Shown: positions 17,810-26,564, counted from the first letter of the stretch. The stretch is 48,321 bases of DNA from Leptolyngbya sp. DLM2.Bin27 (GCA_007694115.1 RECJ01000310.1:1-48321), one strand, 5' to 3'. Numbers and translations are program-made. The notes: generated from the letters alone by a model not told the origin.

Positions 17810-18439
17810 ATGGAACGGGTCGTTTTATTGGTCTGCGGGGGCATGCACCCGCCCAGCTACACCGGATCGATCTTGGCCACCATCGCTCGGGATCAGCGGT
17901 TGAGTCACCTGGTTTCGGTGGTCTGTGCGCCCCAGCATTCCCTAGATGTGCTGTCGCCCTTTGCCCTGCGGCAGGCTCTAGAAGCTGATTTAAATCCCCT
18001 GGGTTGCCCCTCACCCCACGGGGCCGCAGCGGTTGGAACCGATGCGATCGCGCTGATTGTTTGGGCGTTTAGTGCCGGCTGTGTCGGGGCTGCCCCCTTG
18101 GTGACCTACTGGCAGCGCCACCGGGGGCCTGTGCTGGCTCTCTTTATGGTAGATGGCTGGGGGGTACCTCGCCCCCCTGGGGTGCCCGTGCATCGCCTCA
18201 GCCATGACTGGTTTACCAACGACACCTCTGGCTGGCTGGGCGCTGGCGATGAGGACTTCTACGCGGACCCAGCGGTGCCCCACCTGACCCTGTGGCAGCA
18301 GCCCCAGGCAGTAGCGGGCTGGGCCATGACACCGGGGAACCCCAGGCAAGGCATGACTGCGGCTGAATTTCTCTGTGGGCGATCGCGTGGCTATGTGGAG
18401 CGCTACCAGAGGCGATCGCCACTAGAGGTGATCCCATAG
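17810..18439 (+). CDS. Conserved hypothetical cytoplasmic protein
   Basis: The protein has 209 residues with no signal peptide or membrane helix. It opens with a Rossmann-like beta strand and loop (ERVVLLVCGGMHPPSYTGSI) and continues with alternating alpha/beta segments such as DAIALIVWAFSAGCVGAAPL and GPVLALFMVDGWGVP, so an alpha/beta fold is likely. Two Cys-containing segments (Cys9, Cys39) are present. The start is well supported by AGGAGG about 9 nt upstream. It precedes ilvB by 218 bp on the same strand, but there is no sign of an operon. No family was recognised. Confidence 0.7.
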   Translation: MERVVLLVCGGMHPPSYTGSILATIARDQRLSHLVSVVCAPQHSLDVLSPFALRQALEADLNPLGCPSPHGAAAVGTDAIALIVWAFSAGCVGAAPLVTYWQRHRGPVLALFMVDGWGVPRPPGVPVHRLSHDWFTNDTSGWLGAGDEDFYADPAVPHLTLWQQPQAVAGWAMTPGNPRQGMTAAEFLCGRSRGYVERYQRRSPLEVIP

Positions 18440-18526
18440 CTAAATATCAGCAGCCCATAACCCGTCGCCCAAAGTGAACGCTCTATCCCTAAAAGACCCT
18501 GGCCTCTACTGCTAATATGAGGGGAA

Positions 18527-18569
18527 ATGTTTCTCACATAACAGCTTTTGTGAGCTACTTCTGAAACAT
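18527..18569 (+). promoter_or_regulatory. Nested inverted repeat upstream of ilvB
   Basis: Outer arms ATGTTTC (18527-18533) and GAAACAT (18563-18569) enclose inner arms CTCACA (18533-18538) and TGTGAG (18549-18554). A second hairpin, GAAGAAAT (18624-18631) with ATTTCTTC (18643-18650), covers the purine-rich stretch just before the ilvB start. Either could be a regulator site or mRNA structure; there is no direct evidence of function. Confidence 0.35.
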
Positions 18570-18657
18570 CATTCCTGTACAGCAGCGGCGATGGGTCGGC
18601 TCATCGTCTGTGTAGCCTGAAGGGAAGAAATGGTTTATCTTGATTTCTTCTTAAGCA

Positions 18658-20553
18658 ATGCACTCTAGCTCAACCCCAGCACCCGCCGCCATGACGACTC
18701 CCGTTGCCGCTCCAATTGTTGCTCCTAACAGTATTCTTGTGCGCCGCGCCTCCGGAGCTTTTGCCCTGATCGACAGCCTCAGACGCCATGGCGTAGAGCA
18801 TATCTTTGGCTACCCTGGCGGAGCCATTTTGCCCATTTATGACGAGCTGTACCGGGCCGAGGCCGCTGGGGGTATCAGCCACATTTTAGTGCGCCACGAG
18901 CAGGGGGGTGCCCATGCCGCCGACGGCTACGCCCGCGCCACGGGCAAGGTGGGGGTTTGCTTTGGCACCTCTGGGCCGGGGGCCACTAACCTCGTCACCG
19001 GCATTGCCACCGCCCAAATGGACTCGGTGCCCATGGTGGTGATTACTGGGCAGGTGCCCAGCCATGCGATCGGCAGCGACGCCTTTCAAGAAACTGATAT
19101 TTTTGGCATCACCCTGCCCCTGGTGAAGCATTCCTATGTGGCGCGGCGGCCCGACCAAATTCCTCAGATGGTGGCGGAGGCGTTTTACATTGCCCAGACC
19201 GGTCGCCCTGGCCCGGTGCTGATTGACATTCCTAAAGATATTGGCCTGGCCGAGTTTGACTATGTGCCCGTGGAGCCAGGGCGGGTCAATTTGCCGGGCT
19301 ACAAGCCCACCATCAAGGGCAACCCTCGCCAGATCAACCACGCCCTGCGGCTGATTCGCCAGAGTGAACGACCCCTGCTCTATGTCGGCGGCGGTGCGAT
19401 TACGGCCAATGCCCACGCCGAGGTGCTGCGGCTGGCCGAGTATTTCCAGATTCCGGTGACCACCACGCTGATGGGCAAGGGGTCCTTTGACGAGCATCAC
19501 CCCCTGGGGCTGGGCATGCTGGGCATGCACGGCACGGCCTACGCCAACTTTGCCGTCAGCGAGTGCGATCTGCTGATTGCTGTGGGTGCCCGCTTTGACG
19601 ATCGCGTCACCGGCAAACTCGACGAGTTTGCCTCCCGCGCCCAGGTGATCCACATAGACATTGACCCGGCGGAGGTGGGCAAAAATCGCAGCCCCCAGGT
19701 GCCGATTGTGGGCGATGTCAAGCAGGTGCTGACCACTTTGCTGGGCCGCATTGACGAAGATAGCCAGCTGCCGCCCCCCAACCAGACTCGGGCGTGGCGC
19801 GATCGCATCGACCGCTGGCGGCGTGACTATCCATTGGTGGTGCCCACCTACCCCGACGAGCTGTCGCCCCAGGAGGTGATTTTTGAGCTGGCCAAACAGG
19901 CTCCCCACGCCTACTACACCACCGACGTGGGCCAGCACCAGATGTGGTCGGCCCAGTTCTTAAAAAATGGCCCCCGCCAGTGGGTCTCAAGCGCGGGGCT
20001 CGGCACCATGGGCTTTGGCATGCCTGCGGCCATGGGCGTGCAGGTGGCGCTGCCCCACGAAACGGTAATCTGCATCAGCGGCGACGCCAGCTTCCAGATG
20101 AACCTGCAAGAACTCGGCACCCTGGCCCAGTACGGCATTCCGGTGAAGACTGTGATTGTCAATAACGGCTGGCAGGGCATGGTGCGCCAGTGGCAGCAGG
20201 CCTTCCACGGCGAGCGCTACTCCTCTTCTAACATGGAAGTGGGCATGCCCGACTTTGTGCTGCTGGCTGAGGCCTACGGGATTAAGGGCATGGTGGTGCG
20301 CGATCGCAACGACCTCAGCCTCGCCGTCGCCACCATGCTGGCCCACGCTGGCCCTGTGTTGCTCGACGTGCGCGTGCGCCGCGACGAAAACTGCTACCCC
20401 ATGGTGGCCCCCGGCAAGGGCAACCACCAAATGTTAGGTCTACCTGAAGTCCATGGCACTCGCTCTGGCGATAGCCCCGACCCCTGCGTCAGCTGCGGGC
20501 ACCAAAACCCCTCTACCAGCAACTTTTGCTCAGAGTGTGGCACCAAGCTGTAG
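18658..20553 (+). CDS. ilvB: Acetolactate synthase large subunit with C-terminal zinc ribbon
   Basis: This is the ThDP-dependent first common enzyme of valine, leucine and isoleucine synthesis (2 pyruvate to acetolactate). The 631 residues show the catalytic Glu81 in [20 protein letters not shown] (78-97), a central FAD/Rossmann-like domain, and the ThDP motif starting GDASFQMN and ending NNG near the C-terminal third. After the usual end (about residue 595) comes an added tail with Cys610, Cys613, Cys624 and Cys627 (CVSCGHQNP...FCSECGTKL), a classic small zinc ribbon. No regulatory subunit (ilvN) is adjacent. ATG 18658 is taken as start; ATG 18691 is also possible since the first 25 residues are low-complexity. 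Confidence 0.95.
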   Translation: MHSSSTPAPAAMTTPVAAPIVAPNSILVRRASGAFALIDSLRRHGVEHIFGYPGGAILPIYDELYRAEAAGGISHILVRHEQGGAHAADGYARATGKVGVCFGTSGPGATNLVTGIATAQMDSVPMVVITGQVPSHAIGSDAFQETDIFGITLPLVKHSYVARRPDQIPQMVAEAFYIAQTGRPGPVLIDIPKDIGLAEFDYVPVEPGRVNLPGYKPTIKGNPRQINHALRLIRQSERPLLYVGGGAITANAHAEVLRLAEYFQIPVTTTLMGKGSFDEHHPLGLGMLGMHGTAYANFAVSECDLLIAVGARFDDRVTGKLDEFASRAQVIHIDIDPAEVGKNRSPQVPIVGDVKQVLTTLLGRIDEDSQLPPPNQTRAWRDRIDRWRRDYPLVVPTYPDELSPQEVIFELAKQAPHAYYTTDVGQHQMWSAQFLKNGPRQWVSSAGLGTMGFGMPAAMGVQVALPHETVICISGDASFQMNLQELGTLAQYGIPVKTVIVNNGWQGMVRQWQQAFHGERYSSSNMEVGMPDFVLLAEAYGIKGMVVRDRNDLSLAVATMLAHAGPVLLDVRVRRDENCYPMVAPGKGNHQMLGLPEVHGTRSGDSPDPCVSCGHQNPSTSNFCSECGTKL

Positions 20554-20678
20554 ACCAGTTCGGATTTGGTATGACACCCAACATCCGGCCCCGGCCCCGG
20601 CTTTTTAATCGTCCCGTGGCTCAAATTTTTCAGAATGCAGTATCCTAGCCTCAGTTTCCTAACTGGTGTGGGTCGTCT

Positions 20679-21212
20679 ATGTCCGCTGCGCTGAAATCCT
20701 ATGTGCCTCGTCCTGTGCCGTCTCGGCCACCGACAGCGACAGGCCGGGCCACATTACGCCCCCGATCCACCACCCTGCCGGCAGAGAGTCGGCCTCGGGT
20801 TTCGCCGCCCGTAGCGCTGCCCACCGCACCGGGGCTAGAGTCGCCGGGGCTGCGGCTGATGTCTCAGCTGCACCTGGTGTCGTCTGCCCTGGCGGTCTCC
20901 CTGGTGGCCCTTACCCTGGTGAGCTATGGCACGTCGGTCTATATCAGCCGTCAGCTCAGCCAAGCCAATCAGCAGCTCAACCGCCTACAGCGCAGCGAAC
21001 AGCAGCTCACCACGGCCAACGCAGTCCTCAAAAACCATTTGGCCCAGCAGGTGGAAAGTGAAGCCATGGGGTTTCAGCCGCCCCAGCCGGGCAGCGTTAT
21101 TTTCCTAAAGCCTTCTCCCCAGACAGCCGTTGTGGCTCTGCCTAGCCAGGTGTCTCACCCGGTGATGCGTCGGTTTGCCCTACCCAAGGTTGATGTACCG
21201 CTGGGGTACTGA
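20679..21212 (+). CDS. FtsL-like bitopic membrane protein upstream of ftsI
   Basis: The protein has 177 residues: a Pro/Arg-rich cytoplasmic N-terminus, one membrane helix (HLVSSALAVSLVALTLVSYG, about residues 66-85), then a heptad coiled coil rich in Gln and Leu (SRQLSQANQQLNRLQRSEQQ), and a short periplasmic tail. This is the FtsL/DivIC layout, and the gene sits 31 bp upstream of ftsI on the same strand, as ftsL does in many bacteria. No sequence-level match to FtsL is claimed. The start codon follows a weak ribosome binding site. It is probably a divisome partner of FtsI; that is an inference from architecture and position. Confidence 0.65.
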   Translation: MSAALKSYVPRPVPSRPPTATGRATLRPRSTTLPAESRPRVSPPVALPTAPGLESPGLRLMSQLHLVSSALAVSLVALTLVSYGTSVYISRQLSQANQQLNRLQRSEQQLTTANAVLKNHLAQQVESEAMGFQPPQPGSVIFLKPSPQTAVVALPSQVSHPVMRRFALPKVDVPLGY

Positions 21213-21243
21213 GCACTAGCCCAACCATTTACCTGACTTCTCT

Positions 21244-23091
21244 ATGGCTAGTTCTGCCTATTCTGCCCGCCGCCGTCGCCGTACCCAGCGAACTCGCTCC
21301 CCGGCAGCCGTTGTCTCTAACCCAACGTCAACTCAGCTGCGGGTGCTGCTGGTCTGGGCCATGCTGGTGCTGTCGCTAGTGATCATTGGCGGTCGTTTAG
21401 CTTGGCTCCAGCTGGTTCAGGGCAGCAGTCTGACCAGTCTGGCTCAGCAGCAGCGGCTCTCGACCCCGGTGCAGCGACAGGTGCGCCACTCCATTGTCGA
21501 TCGCCAGGGCAATATGCTGGCGGTCGACCAGGTGGTGTATACCCTTTACGCCCACCCCCGGCTGTTTAACCGGTCGACCCCCGAGGTGGCGGCGGCACTC
21601 AGCCCCCTACTAGAGCGGTCTACGTCAGCTCTAGTAGGCCAGTTTAGCCAGCAACCCACCGGCATTCGTGTTGTCGATGGCCTGTCTGAAGAAACCCACG
21701 ACCGCATTCGAGCCCTGCGCCTAGATGGTCTAGAACTCTACCCTCACCAGCAGCGCTTTTATCCCCAGCACAAGCTATTTGCCCCGATTGTGGGCTTTAT
21801 CAATGTTGATGGGCAGCCCCAGGCGGGCGTCGAAGTCACCTACCAAGAGCAGCTCTCCATGGCTCCAGCCGTGGAAACAGCAGCCGCTGAAGCCGAGATC
21901 ACTGCCGACCCAGAAGTCTATGGGCCACCCGATAGTCTCTTGGCCGAAAACGCCGATCCCCTAGACGAGGCCAACCTAGAGACCACCGAACACCCACCCG
22001 ACCTCTGGCACCAGGGCAGCGCTACGCTACACCTCACCCTCGACAGTCGGCTACAGCGCGCCGCCCAGCAGCAGTTGCAGGCAGTGGTTGATCAGCGCCG
22101 CGCCAAGCGGGGCACCGTGCTGGTGATGGATGCCCGAAACGGTGAAATGCTGGCCTTGGCCAGTTTGCCCACCTACGACCCCAACCAGTATTTCAGAGCC
22201 GACCTCAGCGATCTACGCAGCTGGGCCATCAGCGATCTCTACGAGCCGGGGTCTACCTTTAAGCCCATCAATATTGCGATCGCCCTAGAGGCTGGGCTGA
22301 TTGGCCCCGATGAAATGGTTAACGACAGCGGCCAGATCCAGTTTGGCCAGTGGAAAATTAGAAACCATGATTTCGCCTCGGTAGGTGGGCGAGGGGCACT
22401 TTCAATTACCGACGTGCTGAAATATTCCAGCAACGTGGGCATGGTGCGAATTATGCAAAAAATGCCGGCCTCCGACTACTTTGCCTGGCTCCAGCGCCTC
22501 AGCCTCGACTTGCCCAGCGGCATTGATCTGCCCGCCGAGGCCTCTGGGCAAATCAAAGACCGCGATCAATTTGTCAACAGCCGGGTAGAGTCGGCCACCA
22601 CCTCCTTTGGCCAAGGCTTTTCGCTATCGCCGATCAAAATGGTGCAACTGCTGGGCACCCTGGCCAACGGCGGCAAACTGGTGACCCCCCACGTGGTCAG
22701 CGCCATGGTCGCCGACGATAGCGGCGCAGTCTGGACTCCCCCCCGCCCTGAGCCGCAATCGGTGTTCTCGCCCCAAACCACCCAGCAGGTGCTGACCATG
22801 ATGGAAGCGGCAGTAGACACCAGCACTGGTGACGCTGCCAATCTCAGCGGCTACCGCATCGGCGGTAAGACCGGCACCGCTCAAAAGGCGGTATTGGGGG
22901 GCTATGGCCGAGGCCGAGTCACCAGCTTTGTGGGTATTTTGCCCATTGAGGCCCCCCGCTACGTGGTGCTAGCCGTGATTGATGAACCCCAGGGAGATGA
23001 TGCCTACGGCTCGACCGTAGCTGCGCCCCTGGTCAAAAAGGTGATCGAGTCTCTTGTGGTGTTAGAAGGGTTACCCCCGAGTCAGCCCTAG
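21244..23091 (+). CDS. ftsI: Septal peptidoglycan transpeptidase FtsI (class B PBP)
   Basis: This 615-residue class B penicillin-binding protein cross-links septal peptidoglycan. It has a basic N-terminus, one membrane helix (about 34-52), a pedestal/dimerisation domain containing RHSIVDRQGNMLAVD, then the transpeptidase domain with STFK (Ser337, Lys340), SSN (395-397) and KTG (542-544). All three active-site motifs are intact, and no PASTA domains are visible. Residues about 205-256 are an acidic Ala/Glu/Pro-rich insert between the pedestal and transpeptidase domains. It directly follows the FtsL-like gene. A GGCAGAA heptad array starts at its stop codon. Confidence 0.93.
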   Translation: MASSAYSARRRRRTQRTRSPAAVVSNPTSTQLRVLLVWAMLVLSLVIIGGRLAWLQLVQGSSLTSLAQQQRLSTPVQRQVRHSIVDRQGNMLAVDQVVYTLYAHPRLFNRSTPEVAAALSPLLERSTSALVGQFSQQPTGIRVVDGLSEETHDRIRALRLDGLELYPHQQRFYPQHKLFAPIVGFINVDGQPQAGVEVTYQEQLSMAPAVETAAAEAEITADPEVYGPPDSLLAENADPLDEANLETTEHPPDLWHQGSATLHLTLDSRLQRAAQQQLQAVVDQRRAKRGTVLVMDARNGEMLALASLPTYDPNQYFRADLSDLRSWAISDLYEPGSTFKPINIAIALEAGLIGPDEMVNDSGQIQFGQWKIRNHDFASVGGRGALSITDVLKYSSNVGMVRIMQKMPASDYFAWLQRLSLDLPSGIDLPAEASGQIKDRDQFVNSRVESATTSFGQGFSLSPIKMVQLLGTLANGGKLVTPHVVSAMVADDSGAVWTPPRPEPQSVFSPQTTQQVLTMMEAAVDTSTGDAANLSGYRIGGKTGTAQKAVLGGYGRGRVTSFVGILPIEAPRYVVLAVIDEPQGDDAYGSTVAAPLVKKVIESLVVLEGLPPSQP

Positions 23092-23152
23092 TACAGGAAG
23101 GCAGAAAGCAGAAGGCAGAAGGCGGAAAGGCGGAAAGGCGGAAAGGCGGAAT
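23091..23152. repeat. GGCAGAA/GGCGGAA heptad array starting at the ftsI stop codon
   Basis: Right after CCTAG comes TACAGGAAGGCAGAA, then repeated GCAGAAG and GGCGGAA heptads to about 23152. The junction CCTAGTACAGGAAGGCAGAA is identical to that at the psbY stop codon (26358-26377). This is an STRR-like dispersed repeat. Confidence 0.75.
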
Positions 23153-23189
23153 CCCTTACTGGTGATGAATTTCCCGTAGGGTTTTACGC

Positions 23190-24170
23190 TTAAAACTCAG
23201 GTTCTGAGACAGAGCCGCCGAGATTTTCAACAATGGCTTGGGTGTTAGCCACCATCATCTTGAGGTAGCTGTCGCCGTCGCTGCCCGGTGCCCCGATGGA
23301 GTCAGAATACAGCTCTTGGGCTGCCAGAGTGACTCCCGCCTCTTCGGCCACGGTGCGAATCAGCTGAGGGTTGATCGTGGTTTCGGCAAAGATGGCGGGT
23401 ACCCCTAACGTCTGAATGGAGGCCACCAGCTGCTGCACGGTGCGGGCGCTAGGCTGCTCTTCGGTGCTGAGCCCAATTAGGGTACCCACGACATTGAGCC
23501 CGTAGGCCGCAGCGTAGTACTGAAAAGCGTCATGGGTGGTGACTAGCTGCCGCTGGTTGGGGGGAATTGTGGCGGTTTGGGCCTGAATCCAATCGTGGAG
23601 CTGATTGAGGTCGGCGATGTAGGCCTCGGCATTTTGGGTAAATAGGTCGGCCTGGTCGGGGGCTAGCTCAATCAGTTCGTCGCGAATGGTTTCGACCATC
23701 GGCACTACGTTGCTGACATCGCCCCACACGTGGGGATCGGGCACAGTGCTGCCGTCCTCCTCTAGCTCTAGGGGGGCGATTACTTCACCCACTGCCACCC
23801 GGCGAGCACTGACCCCGGCGGCGTTGATTAGGCGAATCAGGTTGGGCTCTAGATCGTAGCCATTGTAGAGAATCAGGTCGGCCTGCTCAAAGGCAATGCT
23901 ATCGGCGGGTACAGGCTCGTAGATGTGGGGGTCGTCTCCGGGCTGCAAGATGCCGTTGAGGTCGATCTCGTCGCCGCCTACCTGGGCAGCCCAGTCGGCA
24001 ATCAGGGTGCTGGTAGCCACTACGGTCGGGCGATCTACTGCGGTGCTGTCAGGGGCCAATGCCCCCCTTTCGGCGGAGTCACAGCTCGCCAATCCTAGCC
24101 CTGCGGCCAATACCATAGCGGCCCAGCCACCATACCTTGAAAGCTGGTTGTTTAATTTCATCGGCTGCAT
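23190..24170 (-). CDS. Mn/Zn ABC transporter substrate-binding lipoprotein (TroA/MntC cluster)
   Basis: This 326-residue protein has a lipoprotein signal (AAGLGLASC, Cys30), so it is membrane-tethered. It shows the cluster A-I metal-binding residues: His82 in GDDPHIYEP, His147 in VPDPHVWGD, His213 in VTTHDAFQYY and an Asp in LYSDSIGAPG. His at the third position is the TroA/ZnuA pattern, where strict Mn proteins such as MntC and PsaA carry Glu. The His-rich loop typical of ZnuA is missing and replaced by an acidic ELEEDG stretch. The metal could therefore be Mn or Zn. It is divergent from the ATPase/permease pair. The start could also be ATG 24161. Confidence 0.85.
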   Translation of the reverse strand: MQPMKLNNQLSRYGGWAAMVLAAGLGLASCDSAERGALAPDSTAVDRPTVVATSTLIADWAAQVGGDEIDLNGILQPGDDPHIYEPVPADSIAFEQADLILYNGYDLEPNLIRLINAAGVSARRVAVGEVIAPLELEEDGSTVPDPHVWGDVSNVVPMVETIRDELIELAPDQADLFTQNAEAYIADLNQLHDWIQAQTATIPPNQRQLVTTHDAFQYYAAAYGLNVVGTLIGLSTEEQPSARTVQQLVASIQTLGVPAIFAETTINPQLIRTVAEEAGVTLAAQELYSDSIGAPGSDGDSYLKMMVANTQAIVENLGGSVSEPEF

Positions 24171-24225
24171 TTCATAATCGTTTCATTTTTACGATACAAT
24201 AAATTTCATAATCGTTTCATTTTTA
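24169..24225. promoter_or_regulatory. Two 23-bp direct repeats, likely operator of the metal-uptake genes
   Basis: Identical 23-mers beginning ATTTCATAATCGTTTCAT occur at 24169-24191 and 24203-24225, start-to-start distance 34 bp (about three helical turns). On the minus strand each contains ATGAAA-N5-ATGAAA, two half-sites 11 bp apart, the layout bound by OmpR-family response regulators. They lie in the divergent promoter region, the first touching the upstream-most start codon of the binding-protein gene. Confidence 0.7.
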
Positions 24226-24322
24226 GTTCTCGGGCAGCAACCGAGAACGGGTGACGTAGATTTCTCCCCGACGTGCCGCCCCACTGGCCCAGGCGAAGCG
24301 GGCAATTATTTGTGCTGGAATT

Positions 24323-25069
24323 ATGGCTATGGCAACTGCTACTAAACTGACTGTTGACCACCTCAGTGTGAACTACCGCGACGTGCAGGCGCTGCGCAAT
24401 ATCAACCTCACCCTGCGGCCAGGGAAGGTGGTGGGGATCTTTGGCCCCAACGGCGCGGGCAAAAGTACTTTGATCAAGGCGATGCTGGGGCTGATGCCCT
24501 TGGTCATGGGGCGAGTTACCTACGGTGACGATTCCCTGGCCCACCAGCTCGACCGGGTGGCCTACGTGCCCCAGCGATCGCAGATCGATTGGACCTTTCC
24601 CGCCACCGTGTGGGATGTCGTCATGATGGGTCGGGTGAAAAAAACCGGCTGGTTTAAGCGGTTTTCGGCCCCCAGCCGCCAGATCGCCCGCGACTCCCTA
24701 GAGCGAGTGGGGATGTCAGAGTTTTGCGATCGCCCCATTGGTGCCCTCTCGGGGGGCCAGCAGCAGCGGGTGTTTTTAGCCCGTGCCCTGGCCCAGCAGG
24801 CCGAGGTTTTCTGTTTTGATGAGCCCTTTGTGGGGGTCGATCAAAAGACCGAGACCGTCATCTTTAAGATTTTCCATGAGCTGGCAGCAGCGGGCAACCT
24901 CGTGTTGGTCGTCAACCACGACTTGGGCGAGTCGATCACCAACTTTGACCAGCTGATTTTGCTCAACAAAGAACTGATCGCCGCTGGGCCGCGAGACTGG
25001 GTACTGACCCGCGACAACATGACCCGCGCCTACGGCGGCCACGTGGGCTTCTTTGGCCATGTCGCTTGA
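24323..25069 (+). CDS. Mn/Zn ABC transporter ATP-binding protein
   Basis: The 248-residue ABC ATPase of the metal importer is complete. The Walker A is GPNGAGKST (41-49), the signature is LSGGQQQRV (142-150), the Walker B is VFCFDEP (162-168), and the switch His is in VVNHD (196-200). The Q-loop segment is YVPQRSQIDWTFP, which resembles manganese/zinc-type ATPases. It overlaps the permease gene by 11 bp, so the two are translated together, and faces the binding-protein gene across the repeats at 24169-24225. The start could be ATG 24323 or 24329. Confidence 0.9.
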   Translation: MAMATATKLTVDHLSVNYRDVQALRNINLTLRPGKVVGIFGPNGAGKSTLIKAMLGLMPLVMGRVTYGDDSLAHQLDRVAYVPQRSQIDWTFPATVWDVVMMGRVKKTGWFKRFSAPSRQIARDSLERVGMSEFCDRPIGALSGGQQQRVFLARALAQQAEVFCFDEPFVGVDQKTETVIFKIFHELAAAGNLVLVVNHDLGESITNFDQLILLNKELIAAGPRDWVLTRDNMTRAYGGHVGFFGHVA

Positions 25070-25982
25070 TCTGGTGCCCCACCTAGCGGTGCTCAACTGG
25101 TTTTTCGAGCCGCTCCAGTTTGCCTTTATGCAGCGATCGCTGGCGGTTGCGATTATGGTGGGCGTGATCTGCTCGGTGGTGGGTAGCTATCTGATGGTGC
25201 AGCGCCTAGCCCTGCTGGGCGACGCCATCAGCCATTCGGTGTTGCCGGGGTTAGCGATCGCCTTTTTGCTCGGCGTCAATATCTTTATTGGGGCCTTCAT
25301 CGCCGGGGTGATCAGCACGGTGATGATTGGGTGGATTCACACGCGATCGCCGATCAAAGAAGATGCCGCCATGGGCATTGTGTTCTCGGCCTTCTTTGCC
25401 CTGGGCATTACGCTAATCACCACCATTCAGCGCGATAACAAAATCGACCTCAACCACTTTCTCTTCGGCAACATTCTCGGCGTTACCGCTGGGGATGTGC
25501 GCGACACGGCGATCATTGCCGTTTTGGTGCTGCTGGCGGTGGTGCTGCTCTATAAAGAGCTGTTGTTTTATAGTTTTGACCCCCTCGGGGCCCAGGCCAG
25601 TGGCCTACCCACGGGCTGGCTTAATGCTGGGCTGATGGTGCTGATCGCCCTGACCGTGGTGGCCAGTATGAAGGTAGTGGGGGTGATCTTGGTGTTGTCG
25701 CTGTTGATTGCGCCGGGCGCGACGGCCTACCTGCTGGTGCCGCGCCTGCATCAGGTGATGGTGCTGGGGGCTGCAATCGGCGTTTTTTCCAGTATTAGCG
25801 GCATGTATCTAAGCTACTACGTCAACCTGCCCTCTGGCCCAGCCATCGTGCTGGTGGTGTCGGCCCTGTTTGCCTTGGCTTTTTTGTTGAGCCCCCGCCA
25901 CGGCGTGCTGGTTGGCCCTGGGCGAGTGCGCCCTGGGCGGCAGCTACAGCGTATTTTTGGATCCAATGCCAAGCTAAAGTAA
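25059..25982 (+). CDS. Mn/Zn ABC transporter permease
   Basis: This integral membrane permease of about 307 residues belongs to the ABC-3 family, with eight or nine hydrophobic segments. It carries the family stretch YLMVQRLALLGDAISHSVLPG near residue 45, where the EAA-like loop contacts the ATPase. ATG 25059 is preferred over the in-frame TTG 25053; it overlaps the end of the ATPase gene by 11 bp. It should form the membrane channel of the importer with the products of 24323 and 23190. No downstream gene is coupled to it. Confidence 0.9.
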   Translation: MSLDLVPHLAVLNWFFEPLQFAFMQRSLAVAIMVGVICSVVGSYLMVQRLALLGDAISHSVLPGLAIAFLLGVNIFIGAFIAGVISTVMIGWIHTRSPIKEDAAMGIVFSAFFALGITLITTIQRDNKIDLNHFLFGNILGVTAGDVRDTAIIAVLVLLAVVLLYKELLFYSFDPLGAQASGLPTGWLNAGLMVLIALTVVASMKVVGVILVLSLLIAPGATAYLLVPRLHQVMVLGAAIGVFSSISGMYLSYYVNLPSGPAIVLVVSALFALAFLLSPRHGVLVGPGRVRPGRQLQRIFGSNAKLK

Positions 25983-26242
25983 ATTAGCGCGATAGAAGAG
26001 CGTATTTGACGCTGGTGTCGCCATAGCTAGACCTAGAGATCACGTCGTCAACCGCAGCACGACGAAAGCAGTAAACTGCCTTTTCTTCTTTGCCGCGTAG
26101 GGTGATAGATGAAAGGGCTGAGCCATTGGCTGGTCTGAGGGCAGCCAATTAATCTTTCTACCTAGAATTGCCCCATGTGGTGTACATTATGAGAAAATTG
26201 TGACAAGTATTTAAGCAAAACGATCTTAGGAGGCTATGCCCT

Positions 26243-26362
26243 ATGGACTGGCGTGTTGTTGTTGTTCTACTGCCGATTGCTGTGGCTGCAAGCTGGGCTG
26301 TGTTTAATATTGGTCGGGCTGCCCTGGGTCAATTGCAAGACTTTCTCAACCGGGAAGCCTAG
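26243..26362 (+). CDS. psbY: Photosystem II protein Y (PsbY)
   Basis: The 39-residue frame begins [20 protein letters not shown] and ends [10 protein letters not shown]. It has one membrane helix with a short basic/acidic tail, and the MDWRVxVV start and QLQDxLxREA end are the PsbY signature. PsbY is a peripheral single-helix subunit of photosystem II near cytochrome b559. A strong AGGAGG lies 9 nt upstream of ATG 26243. The gene stands alone, with the metal permease gene well upstream and convergent rdgB downstream. A GGCAGAA heptad array begins directly at its stop codon. Confidence 0.9.
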   Translation: MDWRVVVVLLPIAVAASWAVFNIGRAALGQLQDFLNREA

Positions 26363-26398
26363 TACAGGAAGGCAGAAGGCAGAAGGATGAAGGCAGAA
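26362..26398. repeat. GGCAGAA heptad array starting at the psbY stop codon
   Basis: GTACAGGAAGGCAGAAGGCA, then GAAGGATGAAGGCAG and GGCAGAA units, cover about 26362-26407. The left edge CCTAGTACAGGAAGGCAGAA is identical to the array after ftsI. Confidence 0.75.
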
Positions 26399-26564
26399 GG
26401 CAGAAAGGGGATTCTCTGTATTCCAGGCACTACGCCTTTCAGGAAGAGAGGGGCTATTTCTGCCTTCGACTACTAGGTCTTAGCAAGCGGGTCTGGCTGG
26501 CGCTTGGGTAAGTCCGACCAAACTCGAATTGCATCCTCCCGATTCTTAAAAGGTTAAACCGTAG

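Noticed and set aside
18533-18554. CRP-type binding site upstream of ilvB
   Set aside because: The arms are CTCACA...TGTGAG, the reverse order of the TGTGA-N6-TCACA consensus, so only a hairpin or another factor is possible.
18886-19938. A 350-codon frame on the minus strand
   Set aside because: It lies fully antisense to ilvB, whose protein is unmistakable; the frame is a by-product of GC-rich codon use.
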